From: JBBDNT01 sp040877445
GTDB taxonomy: Bacteria > Planctomycetota > Planctomycetia > Planctomycetales > Planctomycetaceae
NCBI GenBank assembly: GCA_040877445.1
Contig: JBBDNT010000153.1
Location: 1 to 23,607, forward strand
Direction of reading: 5' to 3'
DNA length: 23,607 bases
Part shown: positions 1-7,313 of the stretch, piece after piece
How positions within the stretch are numbered: the first letter of the stretch is position 1
Layout of the letters: each line of letters begins with the position of its first letter
Translations under genes and position numbers: made by a program
Notes under the pieces: generated by a model
What the model was told of the DNA's origin: nothing
Database searches by the model: none
Seen by the model: the letters and a program-made list of their open reading frames with translations, nothing else

Positions 1-1
1 A

Positions 2-457
2 GGCATCACCACGCTCGCCAAGGACAGCATCTTCATGATGCCGCAACTCGGCGTCCTCGCGCAGGTGCATCCCGACGCGGCGATGGCGGTGTTCCTCCGC
101 GACTGTTTGATCCATCTCGGCTCGTGCGTCGCGCCGCGCGGCGTCGGCAAGCCGGGAAAGCCTTGCTTCGAGTTCGAGATTTCGGGCGACGGCATCCACG
201 AGAAGGGAGAATTGCACGTCGGCGAGCTGCGCCTGATCCCCCTCGCCGACGGGAGAAAAGCCCGCATCACCGTCCGCCCGGCCCGCGGGTTCGACATGGG
301 AGAAGGCCCGAAGAAGGAAGTCGCGGGGGAAGTCCGCGGCGGCACGGTCGGCGTCATCCTCGACGCCCGCGGCCGCCCGCTGGAATTCCCCCAGGACGAA
401 GCCGCCCGCCTCGCCGCGGTGCGAAACTGGACCGCCGCGCTCGACCTGTACCCATGA
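2..457 (+). CDS. GlmL/MutL-like protein, C-terminal part (cut by window edge)
   Basis: The reading frame is open from base 2 to the TGA at 455-457, so this is the 3' end of a longer gene. The visible 151 residues include KDSIFMMPQLGVLAQVHP near the left edge and GGTVGVILDARGRPLEFP near the end, with LIPLADGRKARITVRPARGF between them. I recall this combination from the C-terminus of the large GlmL ('glutamate mutase L') proteins of Chloroflexi and planctomycetes. These are ASKHA-fold ATPases related to the accessory/reactivation factor of B12-dependent glutamate mutase. The nucleotide-binding part would lie outside the window, so ATPase motifs cannot be checked. No mutase subunits are visible here. 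The assignment rests on remembered family sequence and is moderate; the coding call itself is firm, from frame, codon bias and a clean stop. Confidence 0.62.
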   Translation, partial: GITTLAKDSIFMMPQLGVLAQVHPDAAMAVFLRDCLIHLGSCVAPRGVGKPGKPCFEFEISGDGIHEKGELHVGELRLIPLADGRKARITVRPARGFDMGEGPKKEVAGEVRGGTVGVILDARGRPLEFPQDEAARLAAVRNWTAALDLYP

Positions 458-482
458 AGTGGCGTTCACTTCCCGCGAATGG

Positions 483-488
483 TAGAAT
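483..488 (+). promoter_or_regulatory. -10 box TAGAAT directly upstream of the methyltransferase
   Basis: TAGAAT ends 10 bases before the ATG at 498. A transcript starting about 7 bases downstream of the box would carry almost no leader, and no Shine-Dalgarno sequence is present before this ATG. No good -35 hexamer is seen. The same hexamer stands before queE (3205-3210) and the DUF255 gene (12264-12269). It is proposed as a promoter for a near-leaderless mRNA. Confidence 0.4.
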
Positions 489-497
489 CGCCGCGCC

Positions 498-1448
498 ATG
501 CCGATCCTCGCCGACCGACTTCTCGATTCGCTCCCGCCCGAATTGCGGAACCTCGACGACCCGCAACGGGATATTCCGCGAATCGCCAAAGATCGTCGCC
601 TGACCGCAATGATCGAGGCGGCGATCAGCGAGTTGCCGACGGTGCATGACATCCGCCAGGGCGATGCGCGGAAGATGGACCTCGAGCCCGCGAGCGTGCA
701 TCTAGTACTGACTTCGCCGCCATACTGGACGCTGAAGGAGTATCGCGATAGTGACGGGCAAATGGGGCACATCGAGGACTACGACGAGTTTCTCGATGAA
801 CTCGACAAAGTCTGGCGACAGTGCTGGGCGGCCCTCGTTCCGGGTGGGCGGCTGATCTGCGTGGTCGGGGACGTCTGCCTCTCGCGGCGAAAGAACAACG
901 GCCGCCATACGGTCGTCCCATTGCACGCCTCGATCCAGGAGCACTGTCGCCGACTCGGGTTCGACAATCTGGCGCCGATCCTGTGGAACAAGATCGCGAA
1001 CGCCGTGTACGAGGTCGAAAACGGCTCGGCGGGGTTCCTCGGGAAACCCTACGAGCCGAACGCCGTCATCAAGAACGATGTCGAGTTCATCCTGATGCAG
1101 CGTAAGCCGGGCGGCTATCGGCAGCCTTCGCTGAATTCGCGGATTCTCAGCGTCATTCCGGAAGACCGCCACCGCGAGTGGTTCCAGCAGGTGTGGACGA
1201 AGCTGAACGGCGCCTCGACCCGCGCGCACCCGGCGCCGTATCCCATCGAACTGGCGGAGCGTCTCATCCGCATGTTCAGCTTCGTGGGGGACACCGTGCT
1301 GGATCCGTTTCTGGGAACCGGCACGACCAGCGTCGCCGCCGCGCGCTGCGGCCGCGACAGCATCGGCATCGAGATCGACGAGACCTATTTCGCGCTGGCC
1401 CGCCGAAGAATCAACGACGCGGCCGGCGGGTTGTTTTTCACGGCTTGA
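498..1448 (+). CDS. Site-specific DNA methyltransferase (beta-class, N4-C or N6-A)
   Basis: This 316-residue protein should transfer a methyl group from SAM to an exocyclic amino group in DNA. The catalytic motif IV reads TSPPYW (residues 72-77). The SAM-binding motif I lies after it, as DPFLGTGTTSVAA (269-281), followed by GIEIDETYFALARRR. The order catalytic motif then SAM motif is the beta-class arrangement. SPPY is more typical of N4-cytosine enzymes, though some N6-adenine enzymes carry it. The region between the motifs (about 95-250) holds the likely target-recognition segment. No restriction endonuclease is adjacent. The next gene, 66 bp downstream on the same strand, is a divergent YifB-type AAA+ ATPase, so the two may form a cassette. 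The ATG has no ribosome binding site but has a TAGAAT box just ahead. The recognition sequence cannot be read from this sequence. Confidence 0.9.
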   Translation: MPILADRLLDSLPPELRNLDDPQRDIPRIAKDRRLTAMIEAAISELPTVHDIRQGDARKMDLEPASVHLVLTSPPYWTLKEYRDSDGQMGHIEDYDEFLDELDKVWRQCWAALVPGGRLICVVGDVCLSRRKNNGRHTVVPLHASIQEHCRRLGFDNLAPILWNKIANAVYEVENGSAGFLGKPYEPNAVIKNDVEFILMQRKPGGYRQPSLNSRILSVIPEDRHREWFQQVWTKLNGASTRAHPAPYPIELAERLIRMFSFVGDTVLDPFLGTGTTSVAAARCGRDSIGIEIDETYFALARRRINDAAGGLFFTA

Positions 1449-1514
1449 CGCCGTCCTCCGGGTTGTGGCACAGTAAGTCAACGTTGCCAATCGATCGTTT
1501 CGAATTCGTCTTGG

Positions 1515-3170
1515 ATGGTCATCCCACCTGACGGAAACTCTACCGCGATGTCGATCGTCAGTTCACCACAGCGCGGCTCGGAATTGAAGGGTCTCCTTCG
1601 ACGGGATCATACGCTGAGGGGCGGCGTTCTTATCGGGATCGACGGATACATCGTCGAGATCCAGGCGCGCGCCGTGCAGGTTCTCCGGAACCGGATGGCA
1701 TGGGCCAGCGCCACTTCGATAACCGGGATGCCCCGTGGTGCCATGCGGGAGGCCCTTTCACGAATCGTGGGAGCATTCGCCAAGTTCGACGTTCCGGAGC
1801 CACAGGTCGAAATCCTGATCAACCTGGCTCCCGCCGATTTGCCGAAAGAAGGGACTTGGCTGGATCTACCGCTCGCTATCATCATGCTCCAAGCTGCGGG
1901 GATGTTGCCGGATCTGCCGGAGGAACGGGAAGGCGAGTACGTCTTGATGGGCGAACTTGGTATTCATGGTGAAATTCGACGTGTTCCCGGAGCGCTGTCA
2001 CTTGCTTATGTCGCCGAAACGGGACAAAAGCTGATCGTTCCATCGCACAACAAGTTGGAATGCGCCCTGATCCTCGCCAAGCCAGGACACGAAGGTTGCG
2101 CGGTGTTTCCAGCCGAGACGCTGGACGAAGTAGTGCGATACTTCCAAGGAAAATCGAAGCTCTCCAATGCATTGAAGGAGAAAGTGCGGTTCGAGGACGT
2201 GATCCCTCGAGCGATCGATCTAGGAAGGGTCAAAGGTCAGGAGAAGGCGAAGAAGGCAGCGATGATCAGCGCAGCCGGAGGCCACAATCTACTGCTCATC
2301 GGGCCGCCGGGCGAGGGGAAATCGCTGCTCGCTAGCGCCATTCCCGGACTTTTGCCGAATCTTTCGAATGCTGAAAAGGTTGAGTTGACTCGCATTTACT
2401 CGGCATGCGGTGAACTGGAACGCGATGGCGTGGCCGTCACTCGGCGGCCATTTCGATCAATCCATCACACAGCATCGAAGCAGTCGCTCATTGGCGGAGG
2501 CAGCGGTGTCGCACGACCCGGCGAGATTACCCTCTCGCACCTCGGTGTTTTGTTCGTGGATGAGATCGCGGAGTTCAGCCGTCCGACTCTGGAAGCGTTG
2601 CGCCAGCCGATGGAATCGGGCGAAATCTGCATCTCCAGAGTGCGCGCGACCATTCGTTATCCATGTCGGTTCACCTTGGTGGCGGCTATGAACCCCTGTC
2701 CCTGCGGGTTCTATGGAAGCGACCAGTGCCGCTGTAAGGACAGAGAAGTAAAGCAGTATCAACAAAAACTCAGCGGACCGATTCTTGATCGGATCGACCT
2801 GCAAGTCGAACTTGAACGTCTCTCGATCGAGGAGCGCTTCGCCGATACGGAGTCGGACGTTTCGCCCCGAGTGCGCCAGGTCGTACAACGTGCGCGGGAT
2901 CGCCAGGTATATCGCAACGGCAAGGAGATACCGTTCAACGCCGCGATTCCGGGTGGGCATGTGCGGGAGTACTGCCAGTTTTCGCCAAGTGGCTGGGGGC
3001 ACTACAAACGAAGCATCGAGAAGAACAATATCTCCACTCGGTCGATGGATCGGCTCGGCAAAGTCGCACGCACCGTTGCGGATCTTCGCGACTCCGATCA
3101 CATCGAGCCGGAGGATGTCGATGAAGCTGCTACATACGTCATCGGCGGAATCCTACGAGATGCGTTCTGA
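1515..3170 (+). CDS. YifB/ComM-family Mg-chelatase-like AAA+ ATPase
   Basis: This is a 551-residue protein (540 if the ATG at 1548 is used; neither start has a good ribosome binding site). The N-terminal Lon-S16-like fold is recognisable from about residue 36, with INLAPADLPKEGTWLDLPLAI at 102-122. The AAA+ core has Walker A GPPGEGKS (263-270), Walker B LFVDE (346-350), the family-specific cysteine cluster NPCPCGFYGSDQCRC (393-407) and LSGPILDRIDL (419-429). In this family ComM is a hexameric branch-migration helicase that helps integrate DNA during natural transformation. This copy is divergent: the usual VGLPDAAVRES segment reads TGMPRGAMREA, and there is an extra N-terminal stretch of about 35 residues. 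Its codons are visibly less GC-rich than the surrounding genes, which suggests later acquisition. It follows a DNA methyltransferase in the same direction. Confidence 0.9.
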   Translation: MVIPPDGNSTAMSIVSSPQRGSELKGLLRRDHTLRGGVLIGIDGYIVEIQARAVQVLRNRMAWASATSITGMPRGAMREALSRIVGAFAKFDVPEPQVEILINLAPADLPKEGTWLDLPLAIIMLQAAGMLPDLPEEREGEYVLMGELGIHGEIRRVPGALSLAYVAETGQKLIVPSHNKLECALILAKPGHEGCAVFPAETLDEVVRYFQGKSKLSNALKEKVRFEDVIPRAIDLGRVKGQEKAKKAAMISAAGGHNLLLIGPPGEGKSLLASAIPGLLPNLSNAEKVELTRIYSACGELERDGVAVTRRPFRSIHHTASKQSLIGGGSGVARPGEITLSHLGVLFVDEIAEFSRPTLEALRQPMESGEICISRVRATIRYPCRFTLVAAMNPCPCGFYGSDQCRCKDREVKQYQQKLSGPILDRIDLQVELERLSIEERFADTESDVSPRVRQVVQRARDRQVYRNGKEIPFNAAIPGGHVREYCQFSPSGWGHYKRSIEKNNISTRSMDRLGKVARTVADLRDSDHIEPEDVDEAATYVIGGILRDAF

Positions 3171-3204
3171 TTCACCGAGGCTGCAATTCGCCGCTTCAGG
3201 GTGC

Positions 3205-3210
3205 TAGAAT
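3205..3210 (+). promoter_or_regulatory. -10 box TAGAAT for a leaderless queE transcript
   Basis: TAGAAT ends 7 bases before the GTG start at 3217, so transcription would begin at or within a base of the start codon. There is no Shine-Dalgarno sequence in the 46-bp spacer. CTGCAA at 3181-3186 (18-bp spacing) is a weak -35 candidate. Confidence 0.42.
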
Positions 3211-3216
3211 CGGGTC

Positions 3217-3894
3217 GTGCGCATCGCCGAGATTTTTCATTCCATTCAGGGCGAAGGGGGGTTCACCGGGACTCCTTCGGTCTTCGTGCGCACCACGGGC
3301 TGCAACCTGCGTTGTTGGTTTTGCGACACGCCTTACACGTCGTGGGCGCCGGAAGGCGCGGCACGCGATTGGCGGAGCGTGCTCGAAGAAGTGCGGCGGT
3401 TCGATTGCGAGCACGTCGTGGTGACCGGCGGCGAGCCGTTCCTGCAACCCGAGGTCGTGCCCCTCACCCACGCCCTCGCCGACGCCGGGCACTTCGTGAC
3501 GATCGAGACCGCGGCGACGATCGACCGGCCGGCGCACGCCGACCTGATGTCGATCAGCCCCAAGCTCGCCAATTCGACTCCCGCGGAATCGCCTTGGAAC
3601 GCACGCCACGAGGCCCGCCGCGACGCCCCCGCCGTCGTCGCCCGCTTCGTTCGGGACTATGCCCATCAGCTCAAGTTCGTGATCGACCGGCCGGAGGACG
3701 TCGCCGACGTCGAGACGTGGCTGGCGCGGCAGCCGACGATCGATTCCGAAAACGTGTGGCTGATGCCGCAGGCCACGACCGCCGAGATGCTCCGCGAAAA
3801 GCAACCCTGGCTGGACGCGATCGCGTCGCGTCGCGGCTGGCGCGTCTCGCCGCGACTGCACGTCGAACTGTTCGGGAACGTGCGCGGGAAATGA
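3217..3894 (+). CDS. queE: 7-carboxy-7-deazaguanine synthase QueE (radical SAM)
   Basis: QueE converts 6-carboxy-tetrahydropterin to 7-carboxy-7-deazaguanine, the step that builds the 7-deazapurine core of queuosine. The 225-residue protein opens with MRIAEIFHSIQGEGGFTGTP, the QueE signature. The radical-SAM cluster follows as C29-x3-C33-x2-C36 (CNLRCWFC), then VVVTGGEPFLQPE. The C-terminal part contains HQLKFVID and NVWLMPQATT, typical of the family. Length is normal. The GTG at 3217 is chosen because homology begins at its first residue; the initiation region has a -10 box but no ribosome binding site. No queC, queD or queF is in the window, so the pathway is presumably scattered. A hairpin element begins 19 bp after its stop. 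Confidence 0.93.
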   Translation: MRIAEIFHSIQGEGGFTGTPSVFVRTTGCNLRCWFCDTPYTSWAPEGAARDWRSVLEEVRRFDCEHVVVTGGEPFLQPEVVPLTHALADAGHFVTIETAATIDRPAHADLMSISPKLANSTPAESPWNARHEARRDAPAVVARFVRDYAHQLKFVIDRPEDVADVETWLARQPTIDSENVWLMPQATTAEMLREKQPWLDAIASRRGWRVSPRLHVELFGNVRGK

Positions 3895-3913
3895 ACTCAA
3901 GAAGTGATGTCGA

Positions 3914-4120
3914 GCAACACTTGACCCGATCGGCGGAAGTCGAGTTCGAGGCGGCGGCATTCGTAGGGCGAACTTCAGTTCGCCGTGCGAAGCCCGCGCC
4001 CCGTGCGCTCCGCAAAGGTCGGCGTGCGATGGCGGGCACGACGAACTGAAGTTCGTCCTACCCGCCGGTCGTCGACCGCCAAGCCGAATCGGCCGCCACG
4101 GCATTCGGGTCAAGTGTTAC
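3914..4120. mobile_element. 207-bp miniature element with TIRs and 8-bp target duplication
   Basis: The outer inverted repeats AACACTTGACCCGA (3916-3929) and TCGGGTCAAGTGTT (4105-4118) are perfect over 14 bp. The octamer GATGTCGA stands two bases outside each end (3906-3913 and 4121-4128), consistent with a target-site duplication. Inside lies a second, nested pair of 25-bp inverted repeats (3964-3988 and 4036-4060) differing at two positions, each containing the palindrome GAACTTCAGTTC or its complement. There is no credible ORF, so the element would be non-autonomous. A second copy of the inner part is at 9190-9321. It sits between queE and the GNAT gene, ending 26 bp before the GNAT start codon. 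Confidence 0.7.
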
Positions 4121-4146
4121 GATGTCGAAAGAAAGGACCACTGGCG

Positions 4147-4566
4147 ATGTCTCTTTCCGCGGCGGATGCGACGATTCGGGCGACGACCGCGGCGGACGTG
4201 CCGGGGCTGCTCGAGTTCATCCATCCCTTCGTCGAGCAGGGAAAGCTGCTGCCCCGCACCGAGGAGGAGTTGGGAATTCTTGTGCCGCACGGGTTCGTCG
4301 CGGAACTGGGGGAACGGATCATTGGAGTGGCGGCGCTGGAGATCTACTCGATCAAGCTGGCGGAAATCCGCAGCCTGGCGGTGGCGGCGGAGTACCAGGG
4401 ACAGGGAATCGGCAAGCGGCTGATCGAAGCCTGTCTGCGACTGGCCCGCGAGCGGAACGTGCTCGAAGTGATGGCGATCACCTCTTCGGAAAACGTATTC
4501 CGCGCCTGCGGGTTCGACTACACCCTGCCGGGAGAGAAGAAGGCGCTCTTCTTTCAGACGAGGTGA
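4147..4566 (+). CDS. GNAT N-acetyltransferase, ArgA/NAGS-like
   Basis: This 139-residue single-domain acetyltransferase uses acetyl-CoA. Motif A is clear: IRSLAVAAEYQGQGIGKRLI, with the Q-x-x-G-x-G loop at residues 84-89. The N-terminal stretch LLEFIHPFVEQGKLLPRTEEEL and the end ACGFDYTLPGEKKALFF resemble short N-acetylglutamate synthases, which would place it at the first step of arginine synthesis. Other arg genes are absent, so the substrate is inferred only from resemblance. The ATG at 4147 is chosen because AAAGGA lies upstream and homology starts there; a longer open frame upstream runs through the repeat element and is not coding. The element's right end and target duplication lie immediately upstream, so the insertion may have changed this gene's promoter. 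Confidence 0.82.
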   Translation: MSLSAADATIRATTAADVPGLLEFIHPFVEQGKLLPRTEEELGILVPHGFVAELGERIIGVAALEIYSIKLAEIRSLAVAAEYQGQGIGKRLIEACLRLARERNVLEVMAITSSENVFRACGFDYTLPGEKKALFFQTR

Positions 4567-4624
4567 GCCGGGCGCGGCGAGCGGCGGATGGAAGGCGCAT
4601 GGCCGGTGCGTCCGGCTCGCCCGG

Positions 4625-5071
4625 TCATTCGTCCCGCGCGCTCCACGCGTCGCTGCGGTTCTTCGTCTCTTCGAGTTCCATCAGGCTCTCGAACAACTCC
4701 TTGACGCGCGGGGCGGCGGTCGAGTCGGCCAGTTGCCGATATGCCTCGATCAGCGCCCGGTCCATCCGCAGCACGACCTCGACCACGTCGTCCACGCTCA
4801 TCTCCGGAGACAACCCGACCTCCTCGAGCGCGTCGTTCAGCGTCTCGTCCGGCGGATACTGGATCCAGGTGTCGAGGATCCCCTCGGCGGCCCGCGGCTC
4901 GTACCGCGCGAGCGATTCCTTGAAGAACTCCTCGTGGCGGCCGACGTGGGTCAACACCGCTGCGGCCCGCTGATCCCGGGCACGTCCGTCCCAGCTTTCG
5001 TAAAAGTCCGCCAGTTGACGGTGGACGTTCCGGATGTCCTTCAGAATGTCGCGCACCTGCCGATAAGCCAT
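4625..5071 (-). CDS. Conserved helical protein, possibly ferritin-like
   Basis: This is a 148-residue, almost entirely helical and acidic protein without signal peptide or membrane segment. The N-terminal helices carry H17, E24, H42 and HEEFF at 46-50. The C-terminal half carries ALIEAYRQLADS and KELFESLMELEETK. The pairing of E/H-rich helices is reminiscent of ferritin-like or rubrerythrin-like four-helix bundles. The full set of iron-ligand motifs is not clear, so metal binding is only a suggestion. The start is well supported by GAAAGGTG 7-10 bases before the ATG. It points toward the GNAT gene, with 58 bp between the two stops, and is divergent from the SAM methyltransferase. The general-stress-type genes from 6424 onward make an oxidative-stress role conceivable but unproven. 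Confidence 0.7.
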   Translation of the reverse strand: MAYRQVRDILKDIRNVHRQLADFYESWDGRARDQRAAAVLTHVGRHEEFFKESLARYEPRAAEGILDTWIQYPPDETLNDALEEVGLSPEMSVDDVVEVVLRMDRALIEAYRQLADSTAAPRVKELFESLMELEETKNRSDAWSARDE

Positions 5072-5300
5072 GGCCGTTCACCTTTCGTCCCGAATGGTGC
5101 TTCGTGCTTCAAGCATACGGAACGGCCGGGGATCCGCCCACGGGAAGAGAAGCGGCGCGCTCATCGGGAGCTTTCCCGATGCGCGAACCGGGGAGCCCCG
5201 GCGTGTTGCGAGGATCCGAGGATCGCCAGGAGCGACGCCCCGGAACCGCCCGAGGCGACGAATCGTCGCGGCGATGGATAATCCCTTCATGAAACTCGAT

Positions 5301-5330
5301 TGACCCGGACGGGTTCGAGCGTCCGGATCA
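5301..5330. repeat. GC-rich hairpin, terminator-like stem without a T-tract
   Basis: TGACCCGGACG (5301-5311) pairs with CGTCCGGATCA (5320-5330) with one mismatch and an 8-nt loop. The stem resembles the strong terminator at 20331-20369, but the following bases (CTTTCCCC) are a poor T-tract. It lies in the 292-bp spacer between divergent genes, and no plus-strand gene ends nearby, so its role is unclear. The rest of 5072-5363 holds no convincing gene; open frames there lack coding character. Confidence 0.4.
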
Positions 5331-5363
5331 CTTTCCCCATTCGCACCGGCGAACGAATCGACG

Positions 5364-6200
5364 ATGACGACGACCGCCCCCTACTCCCCGCCGCGCGAAT
5401 CGCTGCCCGATTACGCGCCGCTGCTCGCCGCCAGGCACGAGGCCCATCGCGCGGAGTTGGCGGCGATCATCGACGAACTGCCGCTCGACCGCGGCGACCG
5501 CGTCCTCGACGTGCCCTGCGGCGACGGCTTCTACTTGCCGTATCTCGCCGAGCGCGTCGGCGAAGCGGGCGACGTGACGGCGGCGGACATCGCTCCCGCA
5601 TATCTCCGTCGGGCGCGGCGCGTCTCGAACGGCGCGGCGTCGACGGTGCGGCATGTCGCGGCCGATGCGTTCGCGCTGCCGTTCGATTCAGCGACGTTCG
5701 ACCTCGTGTGGTGCGCGCACAGCCTGATCAGCCTCCCCGATCCGATCGCGGCTCTCCGCGAAATGAAACGCGTGACGCGCGCGGGAGGAACGATCGCGGT
5801 GCTCGAGAACGACGGCTTGCACGACCTGTTGCTCCCCTGGCCGGCGGACCTGGAACTCGCGGTGCACGACGCGCTGCGCGCGGCGATGGCCCGCCGGCTC
5901 GGCTCGGCCGGAAAGATGTACGCCGCCCGCCACTTGCAGGAACTCTTTCATGCGGCGGGTCTGGAAACATTCGAGCGGCGGACATCCGCGATCGATCGCA
6001 CCGCGCCCTTGCCGGATGCGGACCGCGAGTTTCTGCGACACTACTTCGACTGGCTGGCCCGGCAAGTGGATCGAATTCTCGACGAGCGGCAACGAGTCCG
6101 GCTGCACGCGCTGATCGATCCGTCGTCGCCGGCTTACCTGCCGGATTCCAACGAGTTCGAGATGACCAGCCTCGACGTGGTGATGTTGGGGCGGGCTTGA
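5364..6200 (+). CDS. Class I SAM-dependent methyltransferase
   Basis: This 278-residue protein has a Methyltransf_11-like domain. Motif I VLDVPCGDGFYLPYL starts at residue 47. The acidic end of strand 2 is TAADIAP, motif II is the segment FDSATFDLVWCAHSLISLPDP, and motif III is the segment TRAGGTIAVLEND. The C-terminal 110 residues form a helical cap (RHLQELFHAAGLETFERR and onward) that probably sets substrate choice. The substrate (small molecule, quinone or lipid) cannot be deduced. The ATG at 5364 has only a weak ribosome binding site. It stands alone between a divergent neighbour and the CBS gene 223 bp downstream. Confidence 0.85.
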   Translation: MTTTAPYSPPRESLPDYAPLLAARHEAHRAELAAIIDELPLDRGDRVLDVPCGDGFYLPYLAERVGEAGDVTAADIAPAYLRRARRVSNGAASTVRHVAADAFALPFDSATFDLVWCAHSLISLPDPIAALREMKRVTRAGGTIAVLENDGLHDLLLPWPADLELAVHDALRAAMARRLGSAGKMYAARHLQELFHAAGLETFERRTSAIDRTAPLPDADREFLRHYFDWLARQVDRILDERQRVRLHALIDPSSPAYLPDSNEFEMTSLDVVMLGRA

Positions 6201-6423
6201 TGGCGCGAAACCGGAGGCGTCCGGCCGACTGGGCTGGGGGATTCCCGTAGCGAACACAGGGGGCCGCGCGGAGCACGAGGCGGACGAAAGCCGGATGGAG
6301 ATTTCCGTCGGTCCGCCGAATAATCAAAGCAGCACCCATACGAACGCGGGGAACGCGAACCGACGCCGCACGCGGGCGAATCGAGTTCGATTCCGGCGCT
6401 TCGTCGGGGGAAAGGAATCAGTC
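6201..6423. other. Intergenic spacer, nothing recognised
   Basis: An open frame extends upstream of the CBS gene from 6295, but its translation is arginine/asparagine-rich and unlike the CBS family. No hairpin, promoter or RNA gene was recognised. Confidence 0.5.
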
Positions 6424-6855
6424 ATGCGCTTGAACGACATCATGACGCGCGGGGTCGAGACGATCTCCGCCGATCAAACCATTCAGGAAGCCGCTTCGAA
6501 GATGCGGGACGCCGACGTGGGGTTCCTCCCCGTCATCCAGGAGGAGACGGCGGTGGGCATCCTCACCGATCGCGACATCGTGGTCCGGGGGGTGGCGGAC
6601 GGCTTCGAGGCGGTCGCCTACGTCGGCGAAATCATGTCGCGCGGGGCGGCGAAGGAGGCGGGGGAAGTCGATCCCGAACGGACCGGCTCGGTCGTGAGCC
6701 TGCATCTCGACGAAGACGTGGCGACGGCCCTGGAATTGATGCGTCGCAAAAAGATGCGTCGGCTGCTCGTCCACGACGACGATTATCGACTGGTGGGCGT
6801 CGTCTCGCTGGCCGACGTCGCTCGAGCGGCGCCCGCGGCCGCGGCCGCGACTTGA
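6424..6855 (+). CDS. CBS-domain-pair protein
   Basis: This is a 143-residue stand-alone pair of CBS motifs. The first covers about residues 7-62 (IMTRGVETISADQTIQEAAS, then GFLPVIQEETAVGILTDRDI). The second covers about 68-138 (EIMSRGA, LHLDEDVATALELMRRKKMR, LLVHDDDYRLVGVVSLADV). Such pairs bind adenine nucleotides and usually act as energy sensors or regulators of a partner. No effector domain is fused. The start at 6424 is preceded by AAAGGA at good spacing. The end is low-complexity alanine from GC-rich codons. The rhodanese and glycine-zipper genes follow on the same strand with short spacers, so the three may be co-expressed. Confidence 0.9.
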   Translation: MRLNDIMTRGVETISADQTIQEAASKMRDADVGFLPVIQEETAVGILTDRDIVVRGVADGFEAVAYVGEIMSRGAAKEAGEVDPERTGSVVSLHLDEDVATALELMRRKKMRRLLVHDDDYRLVGVVSLADVARAAPAAAAAT

Positions 6856-6946
6856 TCGCTTCCCCGCTTCCGCGGCACGCGCGGAGTCGAGAGGTGTGGA
6901 GGATGTCGGAATCCATTCATTCACCCGCGGCGGCCGGAGCACGAAC

Positions 6947-7273
6947 ATGGAGACCATCAACCGTGAAGAAGCCCGCCGGCTGGTGACGAACGGCCGGGAG
7001 GTGACGGTCGTGGAAGTCCTCGACAGCGACCGATTCGGCGAGTTCCACTTGCCGGGAGCGATCAACGTTCCCTTCGACGAGAACTTCGACGAGCACATGC
7101 GCGAAGCGGTGCCGGACAAGAGCCGGGCGGTGCTCGTGTACTGCCACGATGCGGAATGCTCCGCGTCCGCGGAGGCGGCCGCCCGACTCGACGAACTCGA
7201 TTACGCGGAAGTCTACGACTACGAGCCGGGCAAGATCGACTGGAACGAGGCCGGGCTTCCCGTCGAGACCTAG
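6947..7273 (+). CDS. Rhodanese-like domain protein
   Basis: This 108-residue single rhodanese domain should carry sulfur as a persulfide on one cysteine. The N-terminal signature is FGEFHLPGAINVPFDE (residues 30-45). The active-site loop is VYCHDAECSAS, with catalytic C66 after LVY. The loop has a second cysteine (C71) where arginine is common, a variant known in small rhodaneses. The start at 6947 has GGAG 8 bases upstream; an earlier in-frame GTG at 6896 would add 17 residues without family similarity. It is second in the CBS / rhodanese / glycine-zipper group. The sulfur acceptor is unknown. Confidence 0.88.
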   Translation: METINREEARRLVTNGREVTVVEVLDSDRFGEFHLPGAINVPFDENFDEHMREAVPDKSRAVLVYCHDAECSASAEAAARLDELDYAEVYDYEPGKIDWNEAGLPVET

Positions 7274-7313
7274 CCCTGGCTTCGCCCCTTCGACATAGCC
7301 CTTGGAAACGACC

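Noticed and set aside
498..3170. A known restriction-modification or BREX/DISARM system
   Set aside because: Only a methyltransferase and a YifB-type ATPase are present; no nuclease, helicase or other named component is adjacent.
3201..4049. Alternative long ORF overlapping queE
   Set aside because: Wrong-frame shadow; queE has full family motifs in its own frame.
5070..5303. Small plus-strand ORF between the ferritin-like protein and the methyltransferase
   Set aside because: Arginine/serine-rich translation, no ribosome binding site, overlaps the start region of the minus-strand gene.
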